Shown: positions 1-8,482, counted from the stretch's first letter. The stretch is DNA of 59,243 nt from Minisyncoccota bacterium (GCA_009694925.1 SIBX01000001.1:1-59243); one strand, 5' to 3'. Numbers and translations: made by a program. Notes: generated from the letters alone by a model not told the origin.

Positions 1-1
1 T

Positions 2-376
2 AATCAGGGCTATATAGCCATAGTAACGGCAGTCATTCTTTCTACAATAATCTATTTTCTTGCTTTTAGTTTTTCAGAAACCTCAATTCTCGGGCGTTAT
101 GATGTTTTGATTTTAAATAATAAAAAAGAAAGCAGATATTTATCTGAAAGCTGTCTTGATTATGCCAAGCTTCAGCTCGCAATGAATATTAATTATACCG
201 GCAATGAAACAGTTAATTTAATAAATGGATCTTGCCTTATAGGCGCAGTATTAACTCAAGGCAGTAATAAGATAATCACTTCCACTGCTTCTTTCGGTAA
301 CGCAAAAACCGTGTTAAAATTGACCCTAACACAGGTTAATTTGGGAAAAATAAAACTTGAAGAACTTCAATCTTAA
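2..376 (+). CDS. Type IV pilus-associated PilX-like protein, 5' end cut by window edge
   Basis: Open reading frame that runs in from the left edge in frame 2 and stops at 376. The visible part starts just before a hydrophobic segment (IAIVTAVILSTIIYFLAF) followed by a soluble domain with two cysteines (in SESCLDYAK and NGSCLIG) that could form a disulfide. A single N-terminal membrane helix plus a short Cys-containing head is the layout of PilX-type minor pilins. The next gene overlaps its end by 20 bases and is a clear prepilin, so the two are probably one pilin operon. Family assignment rests on layout and context, not on a diagnostic motif. Confidence 0.6.
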   Translation, partial: NQGYIAIVTAVILSTIIYFLAFSFSETSILGRYDVLILNNKKESRYLSESCLDYAKLQLAMNINYTGNETVNLINGSCLIGAVLTQGSNKIITSTASFGNAKTVLKLTLTQVNLGKIKLEELQS

Positions 377-830
377 AAATAGAGGCATAACCTTAGCCGA
401 AATACTAATTTCAGTTTCTATAATGGCAGTTTTAATAGCTATTTTTGTAGTGTCTTCAAGTCCTGTTAGTACTCTCATAACTTCTAGAAACTTTGAACGC
501 CAATCAGAGCTAAATTTAATTATGAACGCTATTTCTCAAAATATCGGCGACAATAATGGAAACTTCGTTTGCGCCTCTGGAATTATTCCAACCGCCACAA
601 CAACCATGGCGAGTACAACCTATTTGGCCGGCGACTACAACATCGCTCCATGTCTTATTCCGGTTTATCTAGACTCTTTCCCGTATGACCAAAGCTCAAC
701 TTCTGCCTATTGGACTGGGACTACTAGTAATAACAGCGCCTATTCAATAATAAGAAATTCAACAACCGGAAGAGTAAAGGTATTTGCTCCATATTCCGAA
801 GGCTCAACCACTATTTCGGTAACGAGATAA
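357..830 (+). CDS. Type IV prepilin-like protein
   Basis: 157 aa. The N-terminus has a short basic leader (MKNFNLKNRG) followed by ITLAEILISVSIMAVLIAIF, the prepilin peptidase site: Gly before the cut, then a hydrophobic helix with Glu at position 5 of the mature protein. The rest is a Ser/Thr-rich soluble head with two cysteines (FVCASG and IAPCLIP). Such proteins are cut and N-methylated by PilD and assemble into pili. The start is TTG inside the end of the upstream pilin-like gene, so translation is probably coupled. CPR bacteria commonly keep type IV pili for contact with host cells and DNA uptake; which of these applies cannot be read here. Confidence 0.8.
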   Translation: MKNFNLKNRGITLAEILISVSIMAVLIAIFVVSSSPVSTLITSRNFERQSELNLIMNAISQNIGDNNGNFVCASGIIPTATTTMASTTYLAGDYNIAPCLIPVYLDSFPYDQSSTSAYWTGTTSNNSAYSIIRNSTTGRVKVFAPYSEGSTTISVTR

Positions 831-847
831 GTTAAAATTCTTTAATT

Positions 848-1699
848 CTAAATTGAAAATTTTTCTTTAGGCAGGCCTCCCTCTTCTTGAATAATCTTAA
901 GCCTTAATTTTCTCTCAATCACTTCTGCGGATAAAAGCTTTATTCTTTTATCGTCTTTTATAATATAAACTCCAGGTTCATTTCCGATTGCTCTAATTTT
1001 TTTATCAATTAAGATTGCCATATCTCCACCAGCTTCAACTGCTTCATTTAAATCTTTTAATCCAACAAATCCATCTTCTGAAGAAAATTTTTTAGTATAA
1101 GTAGCCTCTTTCTCATTTTGCGGAATTGTTTTAATTTCTTTTTTTAATATCTTGGGCAAAATTTCAACAATCAAGTTTCCGCCAATTTCCGCAAGTTCCT
1201 TCTCTAGTTCCAGATAATCTTGATTTTTAATTTTTACTTCTCGCTTCTTCAATATTTCTCCGCTATCCACTCCTTCGTTTAAAAAATATATCGTCACTCC
1301 AGTAATTTCATCGTCAGAAAGTATTGCAGACTGTATCGGCGTTGCGCCCCTAAATTTTGGTAGAAGCGATGGATGAACCCCTATAGTTCCAAGCTTTGGA
1401 ATTTCCAATATTTCTTTCTTTAAGATTTTTGAATATGCAGCCACAATAAATAAATCAGGAGCAATTTTAAGTTGAGTTAATTTATTATTTAATTCTTCTT
1501 TATTCAGTTTTTCACTTTGAAAAACTGGAATTTTATATTTTTCTGCCAAAACTTTTGTCTCCGGCGCAGTCATTATTTTCTTCCTTCCTTTGAGTTTATC
1601 AATATTGCAAACAATAAGAGAGGGGATGATCCCGCCTTTAATTATTTTCTCCAAAGCTATTTCTGCGAATCTTGGCGATCCAAAAAATATAATTTGCAT
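848..1699 (-). CDS. fmt: Methionyl-tRNA formyltransferase
   Basis: 283 aa. Transfers a formyl group from 10-formyl-THF to Met-tRNA(fMet) so that bacterial translation can start. The N-terminal Rossmann hydrolase core carries HPSLLPKFRGATPIQ (about residues 109-123) with the catalytic His at 109, and the catalytic Asp in NEGVDSGEI (about 145). The Asn that normally precedes the His by two residues (xNxH) is Gly here (TIGVHPS), a change worth noting because that Asn is catalytic in E. coli. The C-terminal tRNA-binding domain is short. It lies 14 bases after def and is preceded by AAGGA about ten bases from the ATG, so def and fmt form a formylation/deformylation operon. Confidence 0.93.
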   Translation of the reverse strand: MQIIFFGSPRFAEIALEKIIKGGIIPSLIVCNIDKLKGRKKIMTAPETKVLAEKYKIPVFQSEKLNKEELNNKLTQLKIAPDLFIVAAYSKILKKEILEIPKLGTIGVHPSLLPKFRGATPIQSAILSDDEITGVTIYFLNEGVDSGEILKKREVKIKNQDYLELEKELAEIGGNLIVEILPKILKKEIKTIPQNEKEATYTKKFSSEDGFVGLKDLNEAVEAGGDMAILIDKKIRAIGNEPGVYIIKDDKRIKLLSAEVIERKLRLKIIQEEGGLPKEKFSI

Positions 1700-1713
1700 A
1701 ATTTATTTTTCCT

Positions 1714-2223
1714 TTATTCTTGATTCTGAATTCTAGACTCTATTTTGTGTATCTCCTTAGCTTTATCTATAAAAAGACTGCCATTCAAGTGATCCATCTC
1801 GTGCTGAAATATTCTCGCCAGCAACCCCCAAGCCTTTATTTTTATATCTTTACCATTGGCATCCATTCCTTCTAATACCACATTAGTTGGTCTTTTAACT
1901 TTGCCGAATGTTTTTGGCACGCTTAAACACCCTTCTTCAAAATCTGTTTCTTCTCCGTCAGATTTTGCTATTTTTGGATTAAATATCGCATAAAACTTTC
2001 CTCTAGATTTCTGATTTCCCGGTATTTCGGCCACAAAAATTCTGGCATTTATTCCAATCTGATTTCCTGCCAGTCCGATTCCATCAGCCTCTCTCATAGT
2101 TTTTTTCATCTCCGCAATAAGCTCTTTTATTTCTTTTTTTGAATATTTTAAAAAATCGAAGTCCTTTGCTTTGGTTCTTAAAAACTTTTCCTTTTCTTTT
2201 GATTCTATGGTTAATATTTCCAT
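1714..2223 (-). CDS. def: Peptide deformylase
   Basis: 169 aa metalloenzyme that removes the formyl group from nascent proteins. All three family motifs are present: GIGLAGNQ (48-55, normally GxGxAAxQ), EEGCLS with the metal-ligand Cys99, and QHEMDHLNG with His141, Glu142 and His145. The ATG overlaps the stop of the upstream 96-aa gene by one base (TAATG), which implies translational coupling, and fmt follows. Length is normal for the family. Confidence 0.95.
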   Translation of the reverse strand: MEILTIESKEKEKFLRTKAKDFDFLKYSKKEIKELIAEMKKTMREADGIGLAGNQIGINARIFVAEIPGNQKSRGKFYAIFNPKIAKSDGEETDFEEGCLSVPKTFGKVKRPTNVVLEGMDANGKDIKIKAWGLLARIFQHEMDHLNGSLFIDKAKEIHKIESRIQNQE

Positions 2224-2513
2224 TATAAAAGTCTATTTTTATCTTCTTGCTTGCTTAAAGTAACCAGTTTCATAAAATATGCTCCCATATTCATTACGTT
2301 TTTATTTTCAGCGACAGATTTAGCCAATCCCAAGAGCTTTTCTTTATTATGCATCTTTGCTAGCTTAATGTAAAGAGATTTATATTTTTGATCTCTAAGT
2401 ATTTCGGCAATCAAAAGCCCGGTCATTTGATAATCTTTATATACCTTAGACTTTTTAGACTTAGTTTTAATTTCGGTCAAATATTTATCTTTATCCAATA
2501 AATCTTTTTCCAT
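2223..2513 (-). CDS. Small conserved hypothetical protein upstream of def
   Basis: 96 aa, rich in Lys and Leu, predicted all-helical with no signal peptide and no membrane segment. I do not recognise a family. It is the first gene of a three-gene unit with def and fmt and its stop codon overlaps the def start by one base, so it is likely made together with the deformylase. A role near the ribosome or in N-terminal processing is possible from context only. Confidence 0.65.
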   Translation of the reverse strand: MEKDLLDKDKYLTEIKTKSKKSKVYKDYQMTGLLIAEILRDQKYKSLYIKLAKMHNKEKLLGLAKSVAENKNVMNMGAYFMKLVTLSKQEDKNRLL

Positions 2514-2562
2514 ATATTTTAGTCTAACGCATGGATAGTATCGAAGCCAATCTTAGTCTTAA

Positions 2563-2616
2563 TTATGGCCTAATTCCTGTCCGCCAACTGGCGGAGCCTA
2601 TAGCCTAGGGCCTAGA
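2563..2616. repeat. Intergenic TATGGCCTA repeat plus GC palindrome
   Basis: Contains the words TATGGCCTAAT, CCTATAGCCTAGGGCCTAG and, between them, a perfect palindrome TCCGCC-AACT-GGCGGA (2580-2595). Related CTATGGCCTA words occur in other gene gaps at 3918-3952, 13860-13892 and 53001-53035. They lie just upstream of gene starts and do not code. Confidence 0.6.
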
Positions 2617-2636
2617 AATTGTGTTATCATTTTTTT

Positions 2637-3911
2637 ATGAAGAATTTTGTTTCAAAAATTAAAAGTTACGTAAATTCCAGCTACAAAGCATTTTTTCAAA
2701 TAATTATAAGCGTCTTTATAATTTTAGGAGTCTATTATATCGGTTTTATTTTTGGAACCAGGCACCCGAAGCAGATTGTTGTTGAGGGAATAAAAAATAT
2801 GACAGACAGCGACATTAAAGCTGATATGGGAATATTTTGGGAAGCATTTCAAAAATTAAGAGTTAATCATTACGATTCAGATAAAACAACTGAAAAAGAT
2901 TTTGTTTACGGAGCTATTTCCGGGCTTGCCAGCACCTTCGGAGATCCTAATACGGTTTTTTTTGAACCCGTAGAATCAAAAAAATTTAAAGATGATATTT
3001 CTGGATCATTTGGTGGAATAGGTGCAGAAATAGGAATTAAAGAAGGATCCTTAATGATTGTGGCTCCTATTAAAGACTCTCCGTCCGACAGGGCAGGATT
3101 AAAGCCCGGTGACAGGATTTTTAAAATTGAAGGAAAAATTACTTCCGAAATGACCGTTCCAGAAGCGGTAAATGTCATAAGGGGTAAGATTGGCACTCAA
3201 GTTAATCTTTCTATATATAGAGATACTTGGGCGGCTCCAAAAGAATTTTCTATCACCAGAGAAGAAATAGTCTTGCCAAATCTAGAGTCAAAAATGCTTG
3301 ACGATAAAATTATGTATATGAGACTGCATAATTTTAACGAAAAAAGCGTATCGCAATTTTCTAAAGCTGCTTCAGAATTCTCTAATCAAGGAGGCAAGGG
3401 TTTGATTTTTGACTTAAGAGGAAATCCAGGAGGATATCTTCAGGTTGCGGTTGATCTTGCTGGTTGGTTCATAAAAAATGGATCTCTAGTTGTGACTCAG
3501 GACTATAAAAATTCTATGGATTTCGGTTTTCATTCAAACGGCAACGAATTTTTCTTAAATACGCCAGTTGTATTATTACTAGATCAAGGCTCGGCTTCTG
3601 CTTCTGAAATTTTAGCTGGAGCATTAAAATTTAACAGGCCAGATATAAAAATAGTCGGCGCCAAAAGTTTTGGAAAAGGAACAGTTCAAGATTTAGAAGA
3701 TTTATCAGATGGTTCTCAGTTAAAAGTTACTATTGCACACTGGATAATGCCAAACGGAACAAGTATTGAAAAAAACGGCATAGCTCCAGATTATGAGGTT
3801 CAGATTTTAGACGATGATATAAAAAATAAAAACGATGCTCAGATGAATAAAGCTCTAGAAGTTTTAAAATTAGAAATGTTTGGAACTTCTACTACGGCTA
3901 AAGTCCAATAA
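2637..3911 (+). CDS. C-terminal processing protease, peptidase family S41
   Basis: About 424 aa from the ATG at 2637. An N-terminal membrane anchor (IIISVFIILGVYYIGFIFG) places the enzyme outside the membrane. Next come a PDZ domain (about residues 100-185, with GIGAEIG and SPSDRAGLKPGD) and the S41 catalytic core with Ser in QGSASASEI (about 319) and general-base Lys in KSFGKGTVQ (about 345). Such proteases trim or degrade cell-envelope proteins. The start is chosen at 2637 because a -10-like TATCAT (2625-2630) ends six bases before it; the transcript would then be leaderless. A longer frame from 2619 exists but would start inside the promoter. Confidence 0.92.
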   Translation: MKNFVSKIKSYVNSSYKAFFQIIISVFIILGVYYIGFIFGTRHPKQIVVEGIKNMTDSDIKADMGIFWEAFQKLRVNHYDSDKTTEKDFVYGAISGLASTFGDPNTVFFEPVESKKFKDDISGSFGGIGAEIGIKEGSLMIVAPIKDSPSDRAGLKPGDRIFKIEGKITSEMTVPEAVNVIRGKIGTQVNLSIYRDTWAAPKEFSITREEIVLPNLESKMLDDKIMYMRLHNFNEKSVSQFSKAASEFSNQGGKGLIFDLRGNPGGYLQVAVDLAGWFIKNGSLVVTQDYKNSMDFGFHSNGNEFFLNTPVVLLLDQGSASASEILAGALKFNRPDIKIVGAKSFGKGTVQDLEDLSDGSQLKVTIAHWIMPNGTSIEKNGIAPDYEVQILDDDIKNKNDAQMNKALEVLKLEMFGTSTTAKVQ

Positions 3912-3917
3912 AAATTA

Positions 3918-3952
3918 CTATGGCCTAAAGCCTAATCGCCTAGGGCCTAATT
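3918..3952. repeat. CTATGGCCTA-type intergenic repeat
   Basis: CTATGGCCTAAAGCCTAAT followed by CGCCTAGGGCCTAAT, immediately before rplI. Same word family as at 2563-2616, 13860-13892 and 53001-53035. Confidence 0.55.
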
Positions 3953-3958
3953 AAAACC

Positions 3959-4384
3959 ATGAAAATATTACTATTGGAAAACGTCAAAGGAATAGGTAAA
4001 AAAATGGAAGTGAAAGAAGTTAAGGACGGCTATGCCAAAAATTTCCTTATAGCCAAAAACCTTGCCACGCCGGCAAGTGGAGAGTCTTTATCTATTAAGC
4101 ACGGCTATGAAGAATCCAAAAAAAGCGACTTAGCTAAAAGAAAAGAAATGTCAGAAAAAGTTAAATCGTTAGTTTTAGAATTTCCAGTCAAAGTTGGTTC
4201 CAAGGGAGAAGTTTTTGAAAGCGTCAGCGAAAAAGATATTGAAAAATCTTTGAAAGCTAAAGGAATAGACGGGTTTAAGATAAATCTACCCCACCACATC
4301 AAAGTTTTAGGCGAACATTCTGTCGCTCTAAATTTCGGTAAAGAATTTAAAAGCTCTGTGAAAATTATTTTAAAGGGTAAGTGA
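3959..4384 (+). CDS. rplI: 50S ribosomal protein L9
   Basis: 141 aa. L9 binds domain V of 23S rRNA at the base of the L1 stalk. The N-terminal signature is intact (MKILLLENVKGIGKKMEV, then VKDGYAKNFLIAKNLATPA), followed by the connecting helix and the smaller C-terminal domain ending in VKIILKGK. Several CPR groups have been reported to lack L9, so its presence narrows the lineage. No Shine-Dalgarno is visible. A strong bidirectional terminator lies 10-46 bases downstream, shared with rpmA. Confidence 0.95.
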   Translation: MKILLLENVKGIGKKMEVKEVKDGYAKNFLIAKNLATPASGESLSIKHGYEESKKSDLAKRKEMSEKVKSLVLEFPVKVGSKGEVFESVSEKDIEKSLKAKGIDGFKINLPHHIKVLGEHSVALNFGKEFKSSVKIILKGK

Positions 4385-4393
4385 TATTTAAAT

Positions 4394-4430
4394 AAAAAAA
4401 TCCCGACCTGCATAAGGTCGGGATTTTTTT
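4394..4430. terminator. Bidirectional terminator between rplI and rpmA
   Basis: ATCCCGACCT-gcata-AGGTCGGGAT flanked by seven A on the left and seven T on the right, so it can stop transcription from both converging genes. Confidence 0.9.
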
Positions 4431-4440
4431 AATGCTATTT

Positions 4441-4725
4441 TTATTTACTAAGCTCCTCAACCAAAACTACCTTTACGTATCTAATGCTTCTGTCAAAATT
4501 TGTTTTCTTTTTATCTAAAAATTTAACTACGCCATTTTTCATAGCATAAAGCGTATCGTCTCCAGCAACTTTAACGTTTGCACCGGCGATATATTTAGAT
4601 CCTCTTTGTCTGATAATGATTTCCCCGACAGAAACTTGTTGGTTCTGATTAACCTTTATTCCAAGGCGCTTAGAACGCGAATCTCTGCCATTTTCTGTTG
4701 AACCACCCGATTTAGTATGTGCCAT
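4441..4725 (-). CDS. rpmA: 50S ribosomal protein L27
   Basis: 94 aa. L27 reaches the peptidyl-transferase centre. The start is the classic MAHTKSGGSTENGRDS (usually MAHKKGGGSTRNGRDS), followed by KRLGIKVNQNQQVSVGEIIIRQRG and KYIAGANVKVAGDDTLYA. The N-terminus begins directly with MAH, so there is no cleavable extension of the Firmicutes kind. It stands alone rather than next to rplU. Confidence 0.96.
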   Translation of the reverse strand: MAHTKSGGSTENGRDSRSKRLGIKVNQNQQVSVGEIIIRQRGSKYIAGANVKVAGDDTLYAMKNGVVKFLDKKKTNFDRSIRYVKVVLVEELSK

Positions 4726-4790
4726 TTTAGTTTATTTTTTGGCTTTTTTCCGATATATTTATATAGAGAGAAATATAACAAATTAAACTT

Positions 4791-5513
4791 ATGGCGTCAA
4801 ATCAATCAAGATTAGTATTCGACATAGAAACGATAGGGGAAGATTTCTCAAAAATAGACAAAACAACCCAAGATAACTTAACTAATTGGATTAAACGTGA
4901 AGCAGAAGACAAGGATGATTACGAACGAATGTTGGACGACATTAAAAATGGCTTAGGATTCTCGCCTTTGACCGGAGAGATAGTCGCTATAGGCGTTCTA
5001 GACATTGATAAGGATAAGGGCGGTGTTTACTACCAATCACCAGATTTAAAATCAGATAAATTTGAAGAAGATGGAATTATGTATGAGCCAATGGACGAAG
5101 CCGGTATTTTAAAGAAGTTTTGGGACATAGCTTCTAAATATAGTGTCTTTGCCACATTTAACGGCCGGGCCTTCGACGTTCCATTTATTATGGCGCGTTC
5201 TGCGGTTAAGAAAGTTAAGCCAACCAAAAATCTAATGTTTAGTCGTTATCTTTATCAACAACATTCAGATTCTATTCATATAGATCTTTGCGATCAACTT
5301 TCTTTTCAGGGAGCCGTTAGAAAAAAGGGAAGTCTTCATTTGTGGAGTAGAGCGCTTGGAATCAAAAGTCCTAAAGCCAGCGGAATTACCGGAGATGATG
5401 TTGGTTTCTTATTTAAAAAGAAAAAATATCTGGATATTGCCCGTTACAATGTCGGCGACTTAAAAGCCACTAAAGAACTTTTTAAAGTTTGGGAGGAATA
5501 TTTCAATATCTAA
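4791..5513 (+). CDS. Predicted 3'-5' exonuclease of the polymerase-B exonuclease type
   Basis: 240 aa, RNase H-like fold. Motif I is VFDIET (Asp11, Glu13), motif II lies in FATFNGRAFDVPFI, and motif III is YNVGDLKATKEL near the C-terminus, with a Tyr four residues before the Asp, as in DEDDy exonucleases. The protein is a free-standing nuclease domain without a polymerase. It most resembles the predicted PolB-like 3'-5' exonuclease family found in many bacteria. Substrate unknown; DNA proofreading or repair is an inference. Confidence 0.8.
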   Translation: MASNQSRLVFDIETIGEDFSKIDKTTQDNLTNWIKREAEDKDDYERMLDDIKNGLGFSPLTGEIVAIGVLDIDKDKGGVYYQSPDLKSDKFEEDGIMYEPMDEAGILKKFWDIASKYSVFATFNGRAFDVPFIMARSAVKKVKPTKNLMFSRYLYQQHSDSIHIDLCDQLSFQGAVRKKGSLHLWSRALGIKSPKASGITGDDVGFLFKKKKYLDIARYNVGDLKATKELFKVWEEYFNI

Positions 5514-5558
5514 TCCGCAGTGTTAATAATTTTAAAGCCTAATTCCTCATATATTAAT

Positions 5559-7529
5559 ATGAATATAATTAAAAAATTCGGCTTTCTAATCCTTTTTATG
5601 GGGATTTTAGTTTTACCAAATATTACCAATGGTCAATCCAGTAATCTTGGGTTAATTTCAGATATAATAACTTCCTTAAATGCAATAACCGGACAAGTTT
5701 CAAAATTAGAAAACGAAATTTCTAATGTAAAGAAAGAAATAAATAATGTAATGGGATTCGTAGGAAATATTGCTTTATCTACTCAAGATTTATCAGTATT
5801 TATTACTCCCGAGAATGTGATAATTAATAGAAGTATGTCTCTTGGGTCGCGCGGAAAAGAGGTTAAACAATTACAAGAATGCTTAAAAAATATGGGATTT
5901 TTTCCGGATAATCAAGAAATAACAGAATATTATGGAAAAACTACAGAAGGCGCGGTAATTAAGTTTCAGGAGGTAGAGGGAATAATTTCATTAAAAGATG
6001 ACAGTGGAAAAGGAAAATTTGGCCCCAAAACCAGCGCCTCAATAGCTAAATCTTGCGCGAAAAATACAATTATTGCTCCAACCGGCACATCAAGCACCTC
6101 AACATTGCCGATTAAAAATCCTATTAAATACAGCCCCGCTTCTTCATTCTCGCCAGCCTTTCCTGCTCCAAATCCACTAACTTCAACGCCGCCAGACTTA
6201 ATTCCTTTTAACCTTAACGCAGCAAGCCCATCTTCAGGCGTGTGGGATTTTGCTGGGACAATAGTTAATATCGGAAATTCATCTTCAAACATAGGTCAAA
6301 CCAAATTAAGAATAGATCTATTAAGTGATGGAACATGGGACATATTACCATCTAATCAATCAACAAATTCAATCGCTCCTAGAGCTTTTGAAATTGAACA
6401 ATGGAAAAATTTAGCTATAACTTCTGTAGGTACTCACAAATATGAAGTATGTGCAGATGATCTAAATACCACAACGGAATCAAATGAACTAAATAACTGC
6501 ACTTCATCAAGCTTTATTATTTATCCTCCTATCGGAACCCTAACAGCAAGCGTTGATAGCATAATTCCTGCAGAACAGCAATTACTTCTTGGATCGGTTG
6601 GCGTTTCTTTGGGTCAATTTAAATTCACAGCAAATAGCATTGAAGATATAAGAGTTGATACATTAAGAATAACCGCAACAACCTCCGTTAGCTCTCCTTT
6701 TACTTTTACTAATCTTCAATTTTATGATGGGGCTACTAAAATTGGTCCGATTGGAAGTCCATTGGTTGCCACTTCAACGTCATTTTATATGTCGGATTTT
6801 TCCTTTGGAAATTCAATGATTATTCCAAAGAACGTAACTAAGACATTCACCTTGAGGGGAGATATTTCTTCTTATGCAACTTCTCCAAGTTCTCATAATA
6901 AATTTTATAATTTTCAAATTAACTCAGCCAACACTTCTCCTAATCTTGTCGGTGATCTAAAGGGATATGGAATAACTTCCAGTTTTCAGGTTCCAGTCTC
7001 AGCAGTACCGACAACCCTGCAAGCAAACACCCAGCACACGTTAAGAACAAAATTAACCCCCTCTATGAGCACCTTAGGAGCAACATCTAATAGAGTCAGA
7101 AGTGCTAATGATGATATTTCAAAGCTAACACTTGGCGTGAATGGAGATACTGGAGCAGAATTTAAGTCTGTTAATTTCCTATTTTCCGGAAAAGCCATCC
7201 CAAATTCAACAACTATTTATGTTGCCTTAGTGGATGCTTCTAGTGGATCAACATTAGTTTCTACGAATATAAAAACATCAATCGCTACGTCGTCTGGGGT
7301 TAATCTTGTTCTCCCAACTCCATACGTTATAAGTAATGGACTATCTCACGATTTCAAGTTAAGAGTAGATTCTTCAAATTTTGCAAATGGTACAGGCAGC
7401 GATAGTCTGTCTTGGCAATTAGCTTCGACTTCTGCAATTCTTTGGGCAGCACAAGGGAATTCTTCAATTGAAAGCATAGGACTAGAAGCAAGAATTATTC
7501 CGATGACTAATACGGTTTCTTATCAGTAA
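5559..7529 (+). CDS. Secreted surface protein with peptidoglycan-binding and CARDB-like domains
   Basis: About 656 aa from the ATG at 5559. A signal peptide (KKFGFLILFMGILVLPNITNGQ) is followed by a predicted coiled-coil stretch (about 25-75), a PG_binding_1 domain (LGSRGKEVKQLQECLKNMG ... YYGKTTEGAVIKFQE ... GKFGPKTSASI), a Pro/Ser/Thr-rich linker and a CARDB-like beta domain (LIPFNLNAASPSSG ... NELNNCTSSS). The last 330 residues are Ser/Thr-rich beta-type sequence of the kind seen in CPR surface proteins. It probably sits on the cell wall outside the cell. Starts before 5559 lack support. A perfect palindrome right after the stop probably ends the transcript. Confidence 0.8.
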   Translation: MNIIKKFGFLILFMGILVLPNITNGQSSNLGLISDIITSLNAITGQVSKLENEISNVKKEINNVMGFVGNIALSTQDLSVFITPENVIINRSMSLGSRGKEVKQLQECLKNMGFFPDNQEITEYYGKTTEGAVIKFQEVEGIISLKDDSGKGKFGPKTSASIAKSCAKNTIIAPTGTSSTSTLPIKNPIKYSPASSFSPAFPAPNPLTSTPPDLIPFNLNAASPSSGVWDFAGTIVNIGNSSSNIGQTKLRIDLLSDGTWDILPSNQSTNSIAPRAFEIEQWKNLAITSVGTHKYEVCADDLNTTTESNELNNCTSSSFIIYPPIGTLTASVDSIIPAEQQLLLGSVGVSLGQFKFTANSIEDIRVDTLRITATTSVSSPFTFTNLQFYDGATKIGPIGSPLVATSTSFYMSDFSFGNSMIIPKNVTKTFTLRGDISSYATSPSSHNKFYNFQINSANTSPNLVGDLKGYGITSSFQVPVSAVPTTLQANTQHTLRTKLTPSMSTLGATSNRVRSANDDISKLTLGVNGDTGAEFKSVNFLFSGKAIPNSTTIYVALVDASSGSTLVSTNIKTSIATSSGVNLVLPTPYVISNGLSHDFKLRVDSSNFANGTGSDSLSWQLASTSAILWAAQGNSSIESIGLEARIIPMTNTVSYQ

Positions 7530-7530
7530 A

Positions 7531-7568
7531 AATTAAAATCTCTTAGCTTTAGCTAAGAGATTTTAATT
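7531..7568. terminator. Perfect 18-bp palindrome after the surface protein gene
   Basis: AATTAAAATCTCTTAGCT, two bases, then its exact reverse complement. The outer A/T arms make it a plausible terminator in both directions. Confidence 0.7.
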
Positions 7569-7575
7569 AACGAAT

Positions 7576-7734
7576 ATGTTTGAGAATTTTAAGACCTGGC
7601 TAAAAGAAAACGAAAAAAGAATATTATTTATCATATTAATATTTTTAGGAATTATCTTAAGTTTCGGCTTAGGATTTCTACTTGGTAAAAGTTCAAAAAT
7701 TACTCCAATTATTATTGAGAAAAACTCTGATTAA
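7576..7734 (+). CDS. Small single-pass membrane protein, 52 aa
   Basis: Begins MFENFKTWLKENEKRILF, then one membrane helix (IILIFLGIILSFGLGFLLGK) and a short polar tail. Codon use is AT-rich like the host genes. It starts eight bases after the palindrome that ends the surface protein gene. Family unknown; a small membrane partner for the envelope is a guess. Confidence 0.5.
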   Translation: MFENFKTWLKENEKRILFIILIFLGIILSFGLGFLLGKSSKITPIIIEKNSD

Positions 7735-7740
7735 ATTTTA

Positions 7741-7774
7741 AGTGCCACCCCAGCTTTACGCTAGTAGTGGCACT
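7741..7774 (-). terminator. Terminator of the 70-aa Cys-rich gene
   Basis: AGTGCCAC ... GTGGCACT hairpin, followed in minus direction by TAAAATTTAA. Confidence 0.6.
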
Positions 7775-7791
7775 TGGACTCCCCGAGATTT

Positions 7792-8004
7792 TCAACTAAG
7801 GATTGTAACACTCCCGTTGGGCTGGAAATATGGCTCGCAGTCCGTATTCATCCTGTGTCCAAGAACTGCGCCGCACTGAGGACAGGTCACATTGGAATGA
7901 TCCCAGCATTGGCAGTTTTGGACAGTGCACCGGTCAAATGTGCCAACCCAGGAACAGGTGCACATGATCCTGGTCTTCAGCTCACATTCCTCTTTTACCG
8001 CCAT
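7792..8004 (-). CDS. Small Cys-rich (zinc-ribbon-like) protein in a GC-rich unit
   Basis: 70 aa from the ATG at 8004, chosen because GGGAGGTGA ends five bases before it; this is a nearly perfect Shine-Dalgarno, unlike most genes in the window. Cysteines are at 7, 15, 17, 26, 31, 33, 41, 44 and 56, including CTC (15-17), CQC (31-33) and CPQC (41-44), which suggests two zinc sites. The base composition is clearly more GC-rich than its neighbours. A promoter (TTGATT-17-GATAAT, minus strand 8075-8047) and a terminator hairpin make it a self-contained unit. Function unknown. Confidence 0.6.
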   Translation of the reverse strand: MAVKEECELKTRIMCTCSWVGTFDRCTVQNCQCWDHSNVTCPQCGAVLGHRMNTDCEPYFQPNGSVTILS

Positions 8005-8046
8005 TCTGTCACCTCCCAAACTTAGAGATAGGAAGCCTCTCTTAAA

Positions 8047-8075
8047 ATTATCAACTCTATTTCTTAAAAAATCAA
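8047..8075 (-). promoter_or_regulatory. Promoter of the 70-aa Cys-rich gene
   Basis: On the minus strand TTGATT (8075-8070), 17-base spacer, GATAAT (8052-8047). The leader to the ATG at 8004 is about 35 bases. Confidence 0.55.
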
Positions 8076-8078
8076 GAT

Positions 8079-8107
8079 TTGTATATTTTTTATATTTATG
8101 GTATAAT
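8079..8107 (+). promoter_or_regulatory. rnpB promoter
   Basis: TTGTAT (8079-8084), 17-base spacer, TATAAT (8102-8107). The predicted start about seven bases on coincides with the first base of the P1 stem of RNase P RNA. Confidence 0.8.
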
Positions 8108-8114
8108 TCTCAAT

Positions 8115-8473
8115 GTCGCTTAGGTGATTACGCAATACCTTAAAAATATTGTGAGGAAAGTCTGGACTCCTATCTCGCGAGAAATCGCGGGTAAACGTAC
8201 CGGTTAAAAGCCGGCTAAGTCAGAAAGTAATTTCTGGTTTAAGAGGTGCGAAAAGTGACGCCCAAAGACGAAAGAATTTGGGAGTCCGCTTGCGGACTAA
8301 TCTCTTCTATATTGAAGGAAGAGAGTGCAACGGCTAAATTCCTTACGAGGTGCAAGATCGTGCTCTAATTTAAAAGTTAGAGAGAATCGCTTGAGCTTGA
8401 AAGTAATTTCAGGCCTAGATAAATTATCATCATCCATTTGCAAGAATGGCACAGAATCCGGCTTATTAGCGAC
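8115..8473 (+). ncRNA. rnpB: RNase P RNA (catalytic subunit of ribonuclease P)
   Basis: Recognised by the conserved GAGGAAAGTCTGGACTCC near the 5' end (P4 strand and CR-I region) and CACAGAATCCGGCTTAT near the 3' end (the matching P4 strand and CR-V). The ends pair as GTCGCT (8115-8120) with AGCGAC (8468-8473), forming P1, which fixes the boundaries at about 359 nucleotides. The middle holds GTGCAACGGCTAAATTCC and GAGGTGCAAGATCG, typical of the catalytic core. The RNA cuts 5' leaders from tRNA precursors. It is followed at once by its own terminator. Confidence 0.95.
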
Positions 8474-8482
8474 AAAAACAAT

